Shown here piece by piece: positions 33,200-41,990 of a stretch of DNA of 43,951 nt. This DNA is from UBA1443 sp964445745 (GTDB taxonomy: Bacteria > Omnitrophota > Omnitrophia > Omnitrophales > Aquincolibacteriaceae): positions 1 through 43,951 of the forward strand of contig CAYULU010000011.1 in NCBI GenBank assembly GCA_964445745.1, given 5' to 3'. How positions within the stretch are numbered: position 1 is the first letter of the stretch; the number at the start of each line of letters is the position of its first letter. A model generated the notes under the pieces. The model saw only the letters and a program-made list of their open reading frames with translations. It did not search any database and was not told the origin of the DNA. The position numbers and the translations under genes were made by a program.

Positions 33200-33305
33200 T
33201 CCGGGGAACTCAGCCAGGATCCTTTCCTTCGTCCAGGGTGACCACATCCGGAAAAACATTTCCATGCCGTCATTCTGAGGTCAGAGACCGAAGAATCTCA
33301 AACAA
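33200..33305. repeat. Pair of oppositely oriented dispersed-repeat-like modules
   Basis: A minus-sense module (GTCACCCTGGACGAAGG..GGATCCTGG) at about 33213-33243 faces a plus-sense module (GTCATTCTGAGG...CCGAAGAATCTCA) at 33270-33300. Both fit the frequent bacterial intergenic pattern GTCAxxCTGA..GAAG..xATCxx. They lie between two pseudopilin genes. Family membership is inferred from recollection of such repeats, not from a search. Confidence 0.5.
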
Positions 33306-33357
33306 AACCACTTCTGCCAAAAAGCAATGAACGGATCCTCAAAACTCGAAAAATCGC

Positions 33358-33792
33358 TTAGTTCTTCGGCCCAAGCGGATGATCCGAACTCGTCTCATCC
33401 CAAGTCCCATTTTGAAGGAAAAGAACAATTTTCTTGCTTTGATACTTCTCAGGGACGCTTTCCCCATCCGTGCGCGTTGCCAAAACTTGTTCATTCACGG
33501 TGTCCACTGCATACGTAAATTTATTCGAGGCTGGGTTATCGATCCCGATTTGATTCCAAGCTGTATTATTGCTAGCACTACTAAGTGCTACAAAGCTCCC
33601 TGTGTCCGCTCGATACGATAATTCCCCCATGCGAATCGCGTGAAGCACGCCAACGGCTTCGGCAACAACCGCCTTTTCCTTCTGGGGAAAAAGTTTCGGC
33701 ATCGCCAACGCCCCCAATACCCCGAGGATCACAATCACCACCAAAAGCTCGGCCAGCGTCAACCCTTTTGTTTTCGAGCTATTCTTCGCCAC
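33358..33792 (-). CDS. Type II secretion/type IV pilus pseudopilin 2
   Basis: The 144-residue protein has leader M-A-K-N-S-S-K-T-K-G before L-T-L-A-E-L-L-V-V-I-V-I. Leu rather than Phe stands at position +1 and Glu at +5 is kept. The shared F-P-Q-K-E-K-A-V-V-A-E-A segment follows, then a C-terminal domain with W-N-Q-I-G-I-D-N-P and a G-P-K-N tail. A GTG start at 33792 is chosen because AGAGGAG lies 5 nt upstream and it gives a normal short leader; an ATG at 33810 has no such site. A terminator-like hairpin separates it from pseudopilin 1. Confidence 0.9.
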   Translation of the reverse strand: MAKNSSKTKGLTLAELLVVIVILGVLGALAMPKLFPQKEKAVVAEAVGVLHAIRMGELSYRADTGSFVALSSASNNTAWNQIGIDNPASNKFTYAVDTVNEQVLATRTDGESVPEKYQSKKIVLFLQNGTWDETSSDHPLGPKN

Positions 33793-33813
33793 AAGCACTC
33801 CTCTTGCCATCCA

Positions 33814-33850
33814 GCATAAAATCCGGCCCTGTCAAATGACAGAGCCGGAT
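33814..33850 (-). terminator. Hairpin terminator between pseudopilins 1 and 2
   Basis: On the minus strand ATCCGGCTCTGTCA pairs with TGACAGGGCCGGAT around a TT loop (one G-T/mismatch position), followed by TTTTAT. It lies 67 nt after the stop of pseudopilin 1 and about 28 nt before the GTG of pseudopilin 2. It may reduce read-through and set pilin ratios. Confidence 0.8.
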
Positions 33851-33917
33851 CTTCAGAAAAACTCGCAAATACCAAAACTACTTGTGTTTTAATCAATCTC
33901 TAAACGTTTCCCGCAAA

Positions 33918-34322
33918 TCAGGCGCAACCGATAGTTGTATCTCCCTGTTTCACATCAGTGTAACCCACACACGCAACGCCACCGACTTTGGCTAATGATA
34001 TTGTTTTACTGCCATTATTTGCCCGCGTCGCCATACAGTGAGAGGTATTGCATGAGTAGTTATACTTTGCTCCACTTTTGATTTCAACGTTCAGTACCGT
34101 TTTTATCGCCGCAGTATCATTTGCTGTTGTCCAATTCTCATTGCCGGTCATATCCATTAGCTGGTTTTGGGAACGCTGTAGGACCCCAAGAGTCTGCATC
34201 GCTTCAGCGACAACAGCACGCTCAGTCTGAGGCAACAACTTGGGCATCACAAGAGACGCCAACACCGCGATAATAACCACCACAATCAGCACTTCAATAA
34301 GGGTAAAACCTTTTTTATTCAT
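33918..34322 (-). CDS. Type II secretion/type IV pilus pseudopilin 1, cysteine-containing
   Basis: The 134-residue protein has leader M-N-K-K-G before F-T-L-I-E-V-L-I-V-V-V-I, the shortest leader of the set, then L-L-P-Q-T-E-R-A-V-V-A-E-A-M. The C-terminal domain carries four Cys (Y-S-C-N-T-S-H-C, V-A-C-V, G-C-A at the end), enough for two disulfides. The other three pseudopilins have no Cys. The ATG at 34322 follows GGAG. It is the pseudopilin closest to gspF and may be the major one. Confidence 0.92.
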   Translation of the reverse strand: MNKKGFTLIEVLIVVVIIAVLASLVMPKLLPQTERAVVAEAMQTLGVLQRSQNQLMDMTGNENWTTANDTAAIKTVLNVEIKSGAKYNYSCNTSHCMATRANNGSKTISLAKVGGVACVGYTDVKQGDTTIGCA

Positions 34323-34439
34323 AACCTTTCTCCTTTTTTGAATTTCAACCACATCAAGAATGTCCCTTACAATAGCAGGGAACCTCGCAAAATACAACGA
34401 GCACATCACCGTATTCTGCAAACCACTTCACCCGCTTTA

Positions 34440-35759
34440 TCACATCCCCCCTCTTGTTGAGAGCTCGATAATCGGGAGAAACATCGAGACCACAATCACG
34501 CCGATCACTCCTCCCATAAAAATGAGCATGATCGGTTCCAGCATGCTGGTGAGGCGTGCCAAAAACGCATCCACGCGCTCTTCGTAATAGACGCCTAACA
34601 AATCCAGAAATTTATCAATCTGCCCCGTCTCCTCACCGACGGTCACAAGCTGGGTCATAAAAACAGGAAAAAGTTTCCGCGCTTCAAGTTGCACACCCAG
34701 TCCCTGGCCGGTTCGGACCCGTTTAATCACTTCCTTAAGCCCCGACTCCATGTAGGAATTTTCAACAAGCCTTCCGCAGATTTCAAGTGCCTGGAGAATT
34801 TGAACGCCTGATTTTAAAAGCGTGCTGAGCGCACGGGCAAAACGAACGACGGTGATCTGGACAAGAAGAGGACCAAACAACGGGACATTGAGTCTGAAGA
34901 AATCGAATGAACGACGGACTTGAGACGACGTTTTGACAAGATATCCGAGAATCATAAAAGGGACAAATGCCAGCAGAAGAAGGTACGCCTGATTTCTCAC
35001 GATATTGCTCAAGCTGATGACAACCTGGGTCAATGCAGGCAAAGTCATGTTTTGCTGGGCAAAAATCTCTGAAAACTTGGGGACAATAAAAATAAGCAAA
35101 AAGGTCAGGGCCCCGACCACGGCGCACGATAAAATCGCAGGATAAAAAAAAGCGGTCAAAATCTTGCCTTTGATCCGGGTTGCCGATTCCTGGTATTTGG
35201 CGATCTCTTCGAGGCATTCGGGAAGCTTGCCGGTCGCCTCCCCCACCTCGACAAGGTTCACCCAGATCCACGGGAAAACCTTTCCCTGATTTTTAAGCCC
35301 CACACCCAGCGGGGAGCCGCCCGAAACCGATTGAGAGAGTTTCTGGATCACGCTCTGGAAATAGGGGTTCGGTGTCCCTTTCCGGATAATCTCGAGCGAG
35401 CGAATCAGCGGGATACCAGCTTTTAGAAGAGTGGAGAGCTGGACAGCAAAAAATATGAGTTCTCGGGTGGTCACCCCTTTCGAAAAGAGTCCCTGTCCCC
35501 CTTTGGGGGCACGATTAGTCTGATGCCCCTTGAGGTGCCCGGCAAAGATTTTGGAAACACCCGCAGACTCCTGTTGACCTGCCTGTTTGATGGAGACAAC
35601 CAGAAAACCCTGGTCCAGAAGGCGTCGGGCGCACTCGTCCTTTGAACGGGCCTGGATAGCCATCTTTTTGAGCTCAGCAGGGTTATCCCGTTGACGGACT
35701 TCACATTCAAATTGCTCGATTGGTTCTTCCTTCCCTCCCGGGAAAGACTGTTTATGCAT
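34440..35759 (-). CDS. gspF: Type II secretion/type IV pilus inner-membrane platform protein (GspF/PilC)
   Basis: The 439-residue protein has an N-terminal cytoplasmic segment, then two copies of the T2SSF domain, each with about 120 residues and membrane helices. Typical motifs are F-A-V-Q-L-S-T-L-L-K-A-G-I-P-L, and in the second copy F-A-R-A-L-S-T-L-L-K-S-G-V, plus G-E-x-T-G twice (E-A-T-G-K-L and E-E-T-G-Q-I). It forms the membrane platform rotated by the GspE ATPase to insert pseudopilins. The ATG at 35759 overlaps the end of gspE by 8 nt; a GTG at 35768 is possible. A short, low-complexity linker (about 70-110) precedes the first T2SSF domain. Confidence 0.95.
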   Translation of the reverse strand: MHKQSFPGGKEEPIEQFECEVRQRDNPAELKKMAIQARSKDECARRLLDQGFLVVSIKQAGQQESAGVSKIFAGHLKGHQTNRAPKGGQGLFSKGVTTRELIFFAVQLSTLLKAGIPLIRSLEIIRKGTPNPYFQSVIQKLSQSVSGGSPLGVGLKNQGKVFPWIWVNLVEVGEATGKLPECLEEIAKYQESATRIKGKILTAFFYPAILSCAVVGALTFLLIFIVPKFSEIFAQQNMTLPALTQVVISLSNIVRNQAYLLLLAFVPFMILGYLVKTSSQVRRSFDFFRLNVPLFGPLLVQITVVRFARALSTLLKSGVQILQALEICGRLVENSYMESGLKEVIKRVRTGQGLGVQLEARKLFPVFMTQLVTVGEETGQIDKFLDLLGVYYEERVDAFLARLTSMLEPIMLIFMGGVIGVIVVSMFLPIIELSTRGGM

Positions 35760-37446
35760 AGGCCACACTCAAAATTTCATCTATCGTTGTTAGACCGCTT
35801 TCAACTTTTTTCATCCCATTCTGGAAAAGGGTTTCGTATTTTTTTTCTTTCTGAAGTCTGCGTATCTCATCCAGATTCGCGTCTTTCACAATCAGCCGAC
35901 GAAAGTCCTCATCAATCAAAATCACTTCATAAATCGCGGCGCGCCCCCAGTAACCGATTTGACGGCATTTCGGGCACCCCTTGGCTTTGTAGATGGTATC
36001 GGCACGAATCCCGTATTCTGAACGTTCTTTGTCACTCGGCTTATAAGGTTCTTTGCAGTCGGGGCAGAGCATCCGAATCAAACGCTGGGCGGCCACAAGC
36101 GCAAGACTTCCGGAAACAAGATAAGGCTGAATTCCGATATCGATCAAGCGGGTCACCGCTGTCACGGCATCGTTCGTGTGCAAGGTGGACAGCACCAGAT
36201 GGCCGGTCAGCGCGGCGCGAATACAAATTTCTGCCGTTTCAAGGTCCCGGGTTTCCCCCACCAGAATCACGTCCGGGTCCTGCCGCAAAAACGCCCTGAG
36301 GCCGGAGGCAAAAGTGAGCCCAATGTCGGGTTTCACCTGCACCTGATTGACCCCCGTGATCTGGTATTCCACGGGGTCTTCAATCGTCACAATATTAATA
36401 TCCGGCGAATGAATCCTATTCAACCCCGCATAGAGTGTGGTGCTTTTTCCGCTCCCCGTCGGACCGGTGACAAAAATCAACCCATACGGTCGAATGAGTG
36501 CGTTTTCAAATAACTGCTGTTGTTCGGGCTCAAAACCAAGAACCTTGAGATTCAGAAGATCCATGCGTTTATCCAGAATACGCATCACCACTTTTTCCCC
36601 GGAAACAATCGGAATCGTCGAAACACGGACATCCACGCGACGGCCTTTATAAGAGATCGAGAACGAGCCGTCCTGGGGAATGCGCTTTTCCGCAATGTCC
36701 AGTTTGGAAAGAATCTTGATACGGGACACAACCGCGTTGTGAAGTTCCTTCGGCGGCGGCGGAAGCTCATACAAAGCCCCATCCACGCGATATCGCACAT
36801 TCATTTTGTCATGAAAAGGCTCGATGTGGATATCACTCGCCCGGTCATCCAGCGCTTTCTTTAACATCATATCAACCAGCCGTACCACCGGGGCCTGGCC
36901 CGCTTCCGCCATCGTGGACTCAAGATCTAGTTTAGTCTCCTCTTTACCGGGTTCAAGTTCCTGGGAGGCCTCATCTACTTCTGACGAAGACACAATCTCC
37001 TGAAAATCTGTCGCACTGTAATAAAGCTCGATCGCACGTTTAATATCAAGTTCCGTCGAAAGAACTGTCACGATATCCAGGCCTGTCATTTTTCGAAGAT
37101 TGTCCAGGAAGATCAGATCCGGCATTTTGCTGGCCGCGATTTTGAGCGCCCGTTCTTCCCGAGAAAGGGGAAGGATTTTATGCTCAAGGGCAAACTCCTT
37201 CGGAATGATTTCCTTGAGACGCTGATCGCCGCGGGGGGTAAGCTGATCCGGAGCCAGAAACGAGATGCCAAGTTGTTCCGAGAGTGTCGTTCTGAGATCT
37301 CCCTCACTGATATATCCGAGTCGGATCAGAACCTGCCCCAGAGGCTCCCTGGTCTCTTTTTGTTCACTCAGGGCGCGCTCAAGTTGATTGGGAGAAACCA
37401 GTTTCTTCTCAATCAAAAGCTCACCCAGCATACTATTCAGCCGCAT
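35752..37446 (-). CDS. gspE: Type II secretion/type IV pilus assembly ATPase (GspE/PilB)
   Basis: The 564-residue protein has an N-terminal GspE_N/MshEN-like domain (about 1-150) and an acidic linker. The T2SSE ATPase domain contains G-P-T-G-S-G-K-S-T (328-336), an Asp box, Walker B-like D-P-D-V-I-L-V-G-E-T-R-D, and a His box T-L-H-T-N-D. A zinc-binding pair C-P-D-C (461-464) and C-P-K-C (491-494) marks it as an assembly-type GspE/PilB ATPase rather than a PilT retraction ATPase. It powers pseudopilus assembly from the cytoplasm. The next gene (gspF) overlaps its stop. Confidence 0.97.
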   Translation of the reverse strand: MRLNSMLGELLIEKKLVSPNQLERALSEQKETREPLGQVLIRLGYISEGDLRTTLSEQLGISFLAPDQLTPRGDQRLKEIIPKEFALEHKILPLSREERALKIAASKMPDLIFLDNLRKMTGLDIVTVLSTELDIKRAIELYYSATDFQEIVSSSEVDEASQELEPGKEETKLDLESTMAEAGQAPVVRLVDMMLKKALDDRASDIHIEPFHDKMNVRYRVDGALYELPPPPKELHNAVVSRIKILSKLDIAEKRIPQDGSFSISYKGRRVDVRVSTIPIVSGEKVVMRILDKRMDLLNLKVLGFEPEQQQLFENALIRPYGLIFVTGPTGSGKSTTLYAGLNRIHSPDINIVTIEDPVEYQITGVNQVQVKPDIGLTFASGLRAFLRQDPDVILVGETRDLETAEICIRAALTGHLVLSTLHTNDAVTAVTRLIDIGIQPYLVSGSLALVAAQRLIRMLCPDCKEPYKPSDKERSEYGIRADTIYKAKGCPKCRQIGYWGRAAIYEVILIDEDFRRLIVKDANLDEIRRLQKEKKYETLFQNGMKKVESGLTTIDEILSVAYA

Positions 37447-37500
37447 AAATTTTCACATTCCTCTTCAGGATCAAACAACAAACTCGACCCGATTTCTTCT

Positions 37501-39255
37501 CTACGCTTCGTAGGACGGGATCGCTCGCTCGGTTTTTGATATCTTTTCATCCAATGTGTCCATCGTCGCTTCCATCAACCGTTTCCGGACGTCAAAATAA
37601 CTATCAAAATCAATGGGTGGTTCTTCCCCCTCTTCAAGACGCTTGTACCATTCTTTCTTCTTCACCTGATAAAAAGGCGCTTTTTCGTCATCAAAGCGGA
37701 TCCGTTTATCCGGAACTTTCTGGGCCATAAGCTCGGAAGGATCCCGAATAATGTAAGGACTCAGAAAAAGGATCAGTTCACGATCTTCAATCGTCCGGGT
37801 TGAATTTGTAAAAAGTGATTTTCCTACGAGCGGAAGATTCCCGAAAAAAGGAACTTTGCGTTCACCTTTGCCCTGATTGCTGAAAAGCAGTCCCCCAAGC
37901 GCGATCGTCTGCCCGTCATTAACCATTAACGTGGTTCGGGCGGTACGCACGGTCGTGTCCCCGGAAGGCTGGGCCAGTGTGATCGATGAATTATCCACCG
38001 TCGCAAAGGTCGGTTCCACCGTCATGGTAATCTGGTCCCGGGTGTTGATAAGCGGTGTCACCCGGAGAATCGTCCCTACCTCCGCGCGCTCAACGCTGGT
38101 TGAGGTCGTTCCCGCTCCTTCTGCGGTGGTCACCGTGGTCGTTCCAATTGCGGCATTGGTCGCGATCTTGATCAGGGCAGGATGATTATCCAGAACCAAA
38201 ATTTTAGGTTTCGCCAAAATCTTCACCTTGTTCGCCTCTTCAAGTGCCCGAACGCTAATCTGGAAACTGCTAAAATCACGAGTGCCGGGTGTCGTGATGG
38301 GCCCGGAATTAACCCGAGGATCAAACTGGTTAGCAGAATCCTTGAGCGTATTGCCGACATTGCTGAAAAAATCGCCAAAGCTTTTCGTTTCCACCGTCGA
38401 GCCCCCGGAACGGAAGGGCCAATCGGTACTTTGAACTGAGCCGGTCACCGTGCCCAACACCCCATTGGTATCCCCCCATTGCACACCCAGAGCCCTGTCC
38501 AGATCTTCATAGGTTTCCACCAGTAAAACATTAATCAACACCTGATCCAAGGGGCGATCCAGTTGGGCAATCGCATCTCCGATTATTTTAAGACGATCTT
38601 CGGAATCCGTAACCACCAAACTGTTCGTTCGGTCATCCACGGAAACGGATCCTCTGTCGGAAAGCATTTTCTCAACCACTTTATAAATAGCCGCGCTCTC
38701 AAGATCAGCTTCTTCCTGATCCTGCGAAAGAGTGACAAGCCCGCCTCCACCCCCCGTGTTTGATCCACCACTCGAACCACTCGAACCGCCGGAATCGCTC
38801 GACCCCGCTTCAATTTCACTCGGTTTACTAGCCCGGACATAATAAAGTTTAAAAACCCGGGTCATAAGCGGTGGTCTTTCAGGTGAGTCTGCTGATGCGC
38901 GAAACAAATAGATACTTCTCTCGGGGAGAAAATCATAACTGACATTTGAACCGTAAGATATCGCTTGAAGCGCGTCTTCGAGACTGACATTATCCAGAGT
39001 CATATTAATTTCCCGCTCAGCCACCTCCTTTCCCGCAACAAAGTTGATCCCGCTCAGCGAGGCAATCACGTTCAGCACATTGATGAGCGGCGCCGCCTTA
39101 AAATCAAGAAAGAATTTACCCGTTTCCGTTCTCTCCACTTTCACTTTAGGCTCTGTACCCCGATCTTCTTCCCCCAGAGCGTAAACCGGCATCACCCCAA
39201 AAAGCAAAACGGTCAAGGTAACCGCCACGATGCTTTTGAATTTATTTTCAGGCAT
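37501..39255 (-). CDS. gspD: Outer-membrane secretin (GspD/PilQ)
   Basis: The 584-residue protein has a signal peptide (about 1-27), then an N0/STN-like domain (F-L-D-F-K-A-A-P-L-I-N-V-L-N-V-I-A) and a Gly/Ser-rich linker. An N-domain follows (S-V-S-V-D-D-R-T-N-S-L-V-V-T-D), then the secretin barrel domain (about 330-510) with V-P-F-F-G-N-L-P-L-V-G-K-S-L-F. It forms the outer-membrane pore. It has only one full N-type domain after N0, fewer than classical GspD (N0-N3), closer to a reduced PilQ-like architecture. AAAGGGGAG precedes the ATG at 39255. The C-terminal about 70 residues after the barrel are charged and not typical. Confidence 0.95.
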   Translation of the reverse strand: MPENKFKSIVAVTLTVLLFGVMPVYALGEEDRGTEPKVKVERTETGKFFLDFKAAPLINVLNVIASLSGINFVAGKEVAEREINMTLDNVSLEDALQAISYGSNVSYDFLPERSIYLFRASADSPERPPLMTRVFKLYYVRASKPSEIEAGSSDSGGSSGSSGGSNTGGGGGLVTLSQDQEEADLESAAIYKVVEKMLSDRGSVSVDDRTNSLVVTDSEDRLKIIGDAIAQLDRPLDQVLINVLLVETYEDLDRALGVQWGDTNGVLGTVTGSVQSTDWPFRSGGSTVETKSFGDFFSNVGNTLKDSANQFDPRVNSGPITTPGTRDFSSFQISVRALEEANKVKILAKPKILVLDNHPALIKIATNAAIGTTTVTTAEGAGTTSTSVERAEVGTILRVTPLINTRDQITMTVEPTFATVDNSSITLAQPSGDTTVRTARTTLMVNDGQTIALGGLLFSNQGKGERKVPFFGNLPLVGKSLFTNSTRTIEDRELILFLSPYIIRDPSELMAQKVPDKRIRFDDEKAPFYQVKKKEWYKRLEEGEEPPIDFDSYFDVRKRLMEATMDTLDEKISKTERAIPSYEA

Positions 39256-39324
39256 GGCTTATTCTCCCCTTTCTTGGGAAACTTTTAGCCCACTTATCTC
39301 GTTGGGCATCATCATAATTTAGAA

Positions 39325-39879
39325 TCATGCTGAAACAGACCGTCTGGCTTTTTCCTTGCGTTCCCGGCGTTGGCCAAGCCGTTTCAGTTCATCATCAGAC
39401 AAAATATATAAAGTACTGCGAGCGCCCCCCATCTCGATCTCAACCTCATTTTTCCGCACCTTAAGAAGCTTGATCCCATCACCTTCCTCACCTTCGTAAT
39501 AGACGTCACCATTTAAAATCGCGTAAGCGCTTTCCGGACCAAGCCCGATACCGTAAAGTCGAGCTTCGACAGTCTCTCCAACAATTTGATCGGTTGCCTG
39601 GTCTTCCACTTTAGACGGCAAAAAAGGCGTGAACGGGTCCCTGATGTCTTTTTGCAAAACTTTTATTTGTTCCTGTTGTTCCTGGCGCAACTTGGAAACC
39701 TCCAAATCAACCTGTGATTCTTGCAAATCAATCTCGGAATCAACCTGTGATTCTTGCAAATCAATCCCGGGATCAACTTGCTCTTCTTGCAAATCAGTCT
39801 CGGCTTCATCTGCATAAAGCTGAAGTGGATTTACATTCAAAGCAACTAAGAAAAGTCCGAGGATCACAATCCTTTTCAT
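39325..39879 (-). CDS. PilP/GspC-like periplasmic linker with tandem repeats
   Basis: The 184-residue protein has an N-terminal signal or anchor helix (about 1-20), then three tandem 11-residue repeats (29-61, D-L-Q-E-S-Q-V-D-x-E-I), a short helix, and R-D-P-F-T-P-F. A beta domain with V-E-A-R-L-Y-G-I-G-L-G-P-E-S-A-Y-A-I-L-N-G-D and V-R-K-N-E-V-E-I-E-M-G follows, which resembles the HR/PilP fold that contacts the secretin. It should join the inner-membrane assembly to the secretin. The C-terminus is strongly basic. Its ATG overlaps the pilO stop (ATGA) and it lies 69 nt before gspD, so position and domain support the assignment. Confidence 0.8.
   Translation of the reverse strand: MKRIVILGLFLVALNVNPLQLYADEAETDLQEEQVDPGIDLQESQVDSEIDLQESQVDLEVSKLRQEQQEQIKVLQKDIRDPFTPFLPSKVEDQATDQIVGETVEARLYGIGLGPESAYAILNGDVYYEGEEGDGIKLLKVRKNEVEIEMGGARSTLYILSDDELKRLGQRRERKEKARRSVSA
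39697..39795 (-). repeat. Three in-frame 33-bp tandem repeats
   Basis: Three adjacent 33-bp units encode D-L-Q-E-E-Q-V-D-P-G-I, D-L-Q-E-S-Q-V-D-S-E-I and D-L-Q-E-S-Q-V-D-L-E-V inside the PilP/GspC-like gene. The unit is a multiple of three and preserves frame. Confidence 0.9.
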
Positions 39880-40427
39880 AACCCGACCGCTTTCTTCTGT
39901 TTTAAATAAGTCACAATGACCAGTTTCCCTTGCAATGCACTGGCCGTGGGGCCTCCAATCTCTTCCGACAACGCCTGCGGTCGAGTTAAGCTGACTTCGG
40001 GAATATCCAATAGCGGATGAATACTTTGCAAATCTTGCAATAATTTCAAAACTCCAAAAAAAGAACCTTTCAAGTCCACTTCCAGATGGAGTTTCTCATA
40101 TTTGTCGGTAGGTACAATTTTGGGGTTAACGCCCTGGACTTCTACCCCATTTTTCCCGGAAAGATCCGAGATCCTGGCAATTAGCATCGACCGTTCCGAG
40201 GTTTCGGCCAAAACCGCCTCTGACTTTTCAATTCTTTCTCTCAACCGGACTGTTTCCTGATAGAGTCTTATTTTGTCTTCCGCAGTCCGGATTTCCTGAC
40301 GTTTCCAATTGATGTCGCGAAGAGCAGGCTGAATCAGTACAAAAAAACCAAGAAAAGCACAGGCAATGCTTAACGCGGCAACTATCAAAAATTCTTTGTG
40401 GCGTTCTTTGATTACGAATCCTGTCAT
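39876..40427 (-). CDS. pilO: PilO/GspM-like inner-membrane protein
   Basis: The 183-residue protein has one membrane helix (about 14-36), a coiled coil (about 42-85), then a ferredoxin-like domain (I-S-D-L-S-G-K-N-G-V-E-V-Q-G and L-E-V-D-L-K-G-S-F-F-G-V-L-K-L-L-Q-D-L). This matches PilO/GspM, the periplasmic partner of PilN/GspL. It lies 14 nt after the PilM-PilN fusion and overlaps the PilP-like gene by 4 nt (ATGA). Confidence 0.88.
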   Translation of the reverse strand: MTGFVIKERHKEFLIVAALSIACAFLGFFVLIQPALRDINWKRQEIRTAEDKIRLYQETVRLRERIEKSEAVLAETSERSMLIARISDLSGKNGVEVQGVNPKIVPTDKYEKLHLEVDLKGSFFGVLKLLQDLQSIHPLLDIPEVSLTRPQALSEEIGGPTASALQGKLVIVTYLKQKKAVGL

Positions 40428-40441
40428 CCCCGACTCCCGGT

Positions 40442-41959
40442 CTATTCCCCAACCACTTTAAACTGTGTCATCACTTGGTTCATTTCTCTTTCCCTTTTAA
40501 CCTCTTCCAGCTTAAGCTCCGAAAAACGGGATTTGAATATTCCTTCGCTCTGGAGTTGCTGGATCCACGCATCAATAGCCGCCGTTTCTTGTTCAGCATT
40601 ACCGGTAACGCACCCCCCCCGCACAGTCATTCGATTCCGAAGTAGTTTACCTCTTTTTCCCGTGGTATTTTCGATCGAAATATAATCAATACGGATGACA
40701 GGCGGCGTGCTTCGGCCTAATGCTATTAGCAATTCCCAGGGCAAGGATTTTTCTTTTTCAAACGCCGCCAACAATTTCGCTTGGGAAGCTAACTCGGCTT
40801 TCTGGGAATCCAGCAACTCGATCGACATTTCAGCAACGGCAGAATCCACACCGGAACCCGGTCCCAGAATTTTCTGATACTCATGAGTTAACTTCCCCAC
40901 ATAGGGCTGAAAAGCGATCAAACGAACAAGCAGAAACAAAACCAGGATTCCCAAGGCACATCCCCCGAGGATGGAATAAAACGGTTCCGGTTTCATTCTC
41001 CGCTCGTCGGGAGGAAGCAATGCGATCTCACCCATGAGAGAACTGTATCCTGCCGAGCGAAGCGCAAGTCCATAAGCCACAAAAATTGAATTCATGATAT
41101 CAGCAGAAAAAGGGGTCCCTTCCGGGAACGTCGCCAGGTCAAATCGCATGGTATAGTTGAACGCATGCTCCAAATGTTCCACCCAGAATTTTAGTTCTCC
41201 TTGCCCTGCCACAAAAATCTGGGTCACGGCCTCGCCCCCCGTCAACTTGTAAAAATAATCTAATGATGCCTTCAATTCGTCATAAAAATGGGACTTGTTT
41301 TCTTCTTCGTTCCCTGAGAGTAGAAAATCCCGGGACAAATAAACAATCCCTTTGGACACAAACGTCAAGTTGACATTACCGTCCGACTGGAGAGTCACAA
41401 ACCCGCATGTTTTTACTTTCTGGAACATATTGAGAGAAGCAAAAACACGCCCCACAGCTGAATAAACCGGTTCAATCATGAGAACCTTGGCCGAGGCTCC
41501 CCGTAAATCGCTTAGAGACTGCTGTAATATTTCTTTTTTAATCGCTGTCGCGGTGATCGAATAAACATTTTTGTGGGTTATCTGCTCATGATAATCAAGA
41601 ATTGATTCCGAAAGCTTGAAGGGAATATACCGGCTGGCTTCAAAACGAACGGAATCATCCCTTTCTTTTTTAGGAACGGCAGGCATCATGAAATGGCGAG
41701 TCACAATATGGAAAGGACTGACTGAAGCGGTCACAAATGCGCCGGGCTCTTTGATTGTCGCGAGGGCTTTGCGAATCGCCCGGGATTCGGGAGACAGTTT
41801 CCTGAGTTTGTGTGCCTCTTTACCGACTACGGGCTCATCTCCCTCAGGGTTAATCGGCTCGATCGCATAGGCCTTGACCTGGGGCCCCTTGACCGTGTTA
41901 ACGACCGAAACCGCGATCACATTATCCCGTCCTATGTAAACTCCAACGCCTTTTGACAT
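40442..41959 (-). CDS. PilM-PilN fusion (GspL-like)
   Basis: The protein has 505 residues. Residues 1-320 are an actin-like PilM/GspL cytoplasmic domain (G-V-G-V-Y-I-G-R-D-N at the N-terminus; P-F-K-L-S-E-S-I-L-D-Y-H). A membrane helix at about 332-352 and a periplasmic PilN-like segment (about 355-505) follow. This order (PilM, TM, PilN in one chain) is the plan of GspL in type II secretion. It should recruit GspE and link to PilO. Shine-Dalgarno AGGAAATG lies upstream of the ATG. It starts the core block, followed by pilO, PilP-like and secretin genes. Confidence 0.88.
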   Translation of the reverse strand: MSKGVGVYIGRDNVIAVSVVNTVKGPQVKAYAIEPINPEGDEPVVGKEAHKLRKLSPESRAIRKALATIKEPGAFVTASVSPFHIVTRHFMMPAVPKKERDDSVRFEASRYIPFKLSESILDYHEQITHKNVYSITATAIKKEILQQSLSDLRGASAKVLMIEPVYSAVGRVFASLNMFQKVKTCGFVTLQSDGNVNLTFVSKGIVYLSRDFLLSGNEEENKSHFYDELKASLDYFYKLTGGEAVTQIFVAGQGELKFWVEHLEHAFNYTMRFDLATFPEGTPFSADIMNSIFVAYGLALRSAGYSSLMGEIALLPPDERRMKPEPFYSILGGCALGILVLFLLVRLIAFQPYVGKLTHEYQKILGPGSGVDSAVAEMSIELLDSQKAELASQAKLLAAFEKEKSLPWELLIALGRSTPPVIRIDYISIENTTGKRGKLLRNRMTVRGGCVTGNAEQETAAIDAWIQQLQSEGIFKSRFSELKLEEVKREREMNQVMTQFKVVGE

Positions 41960-41990
41960 ACGTCAATCATTTCCTATGGGTAAAAATTAT

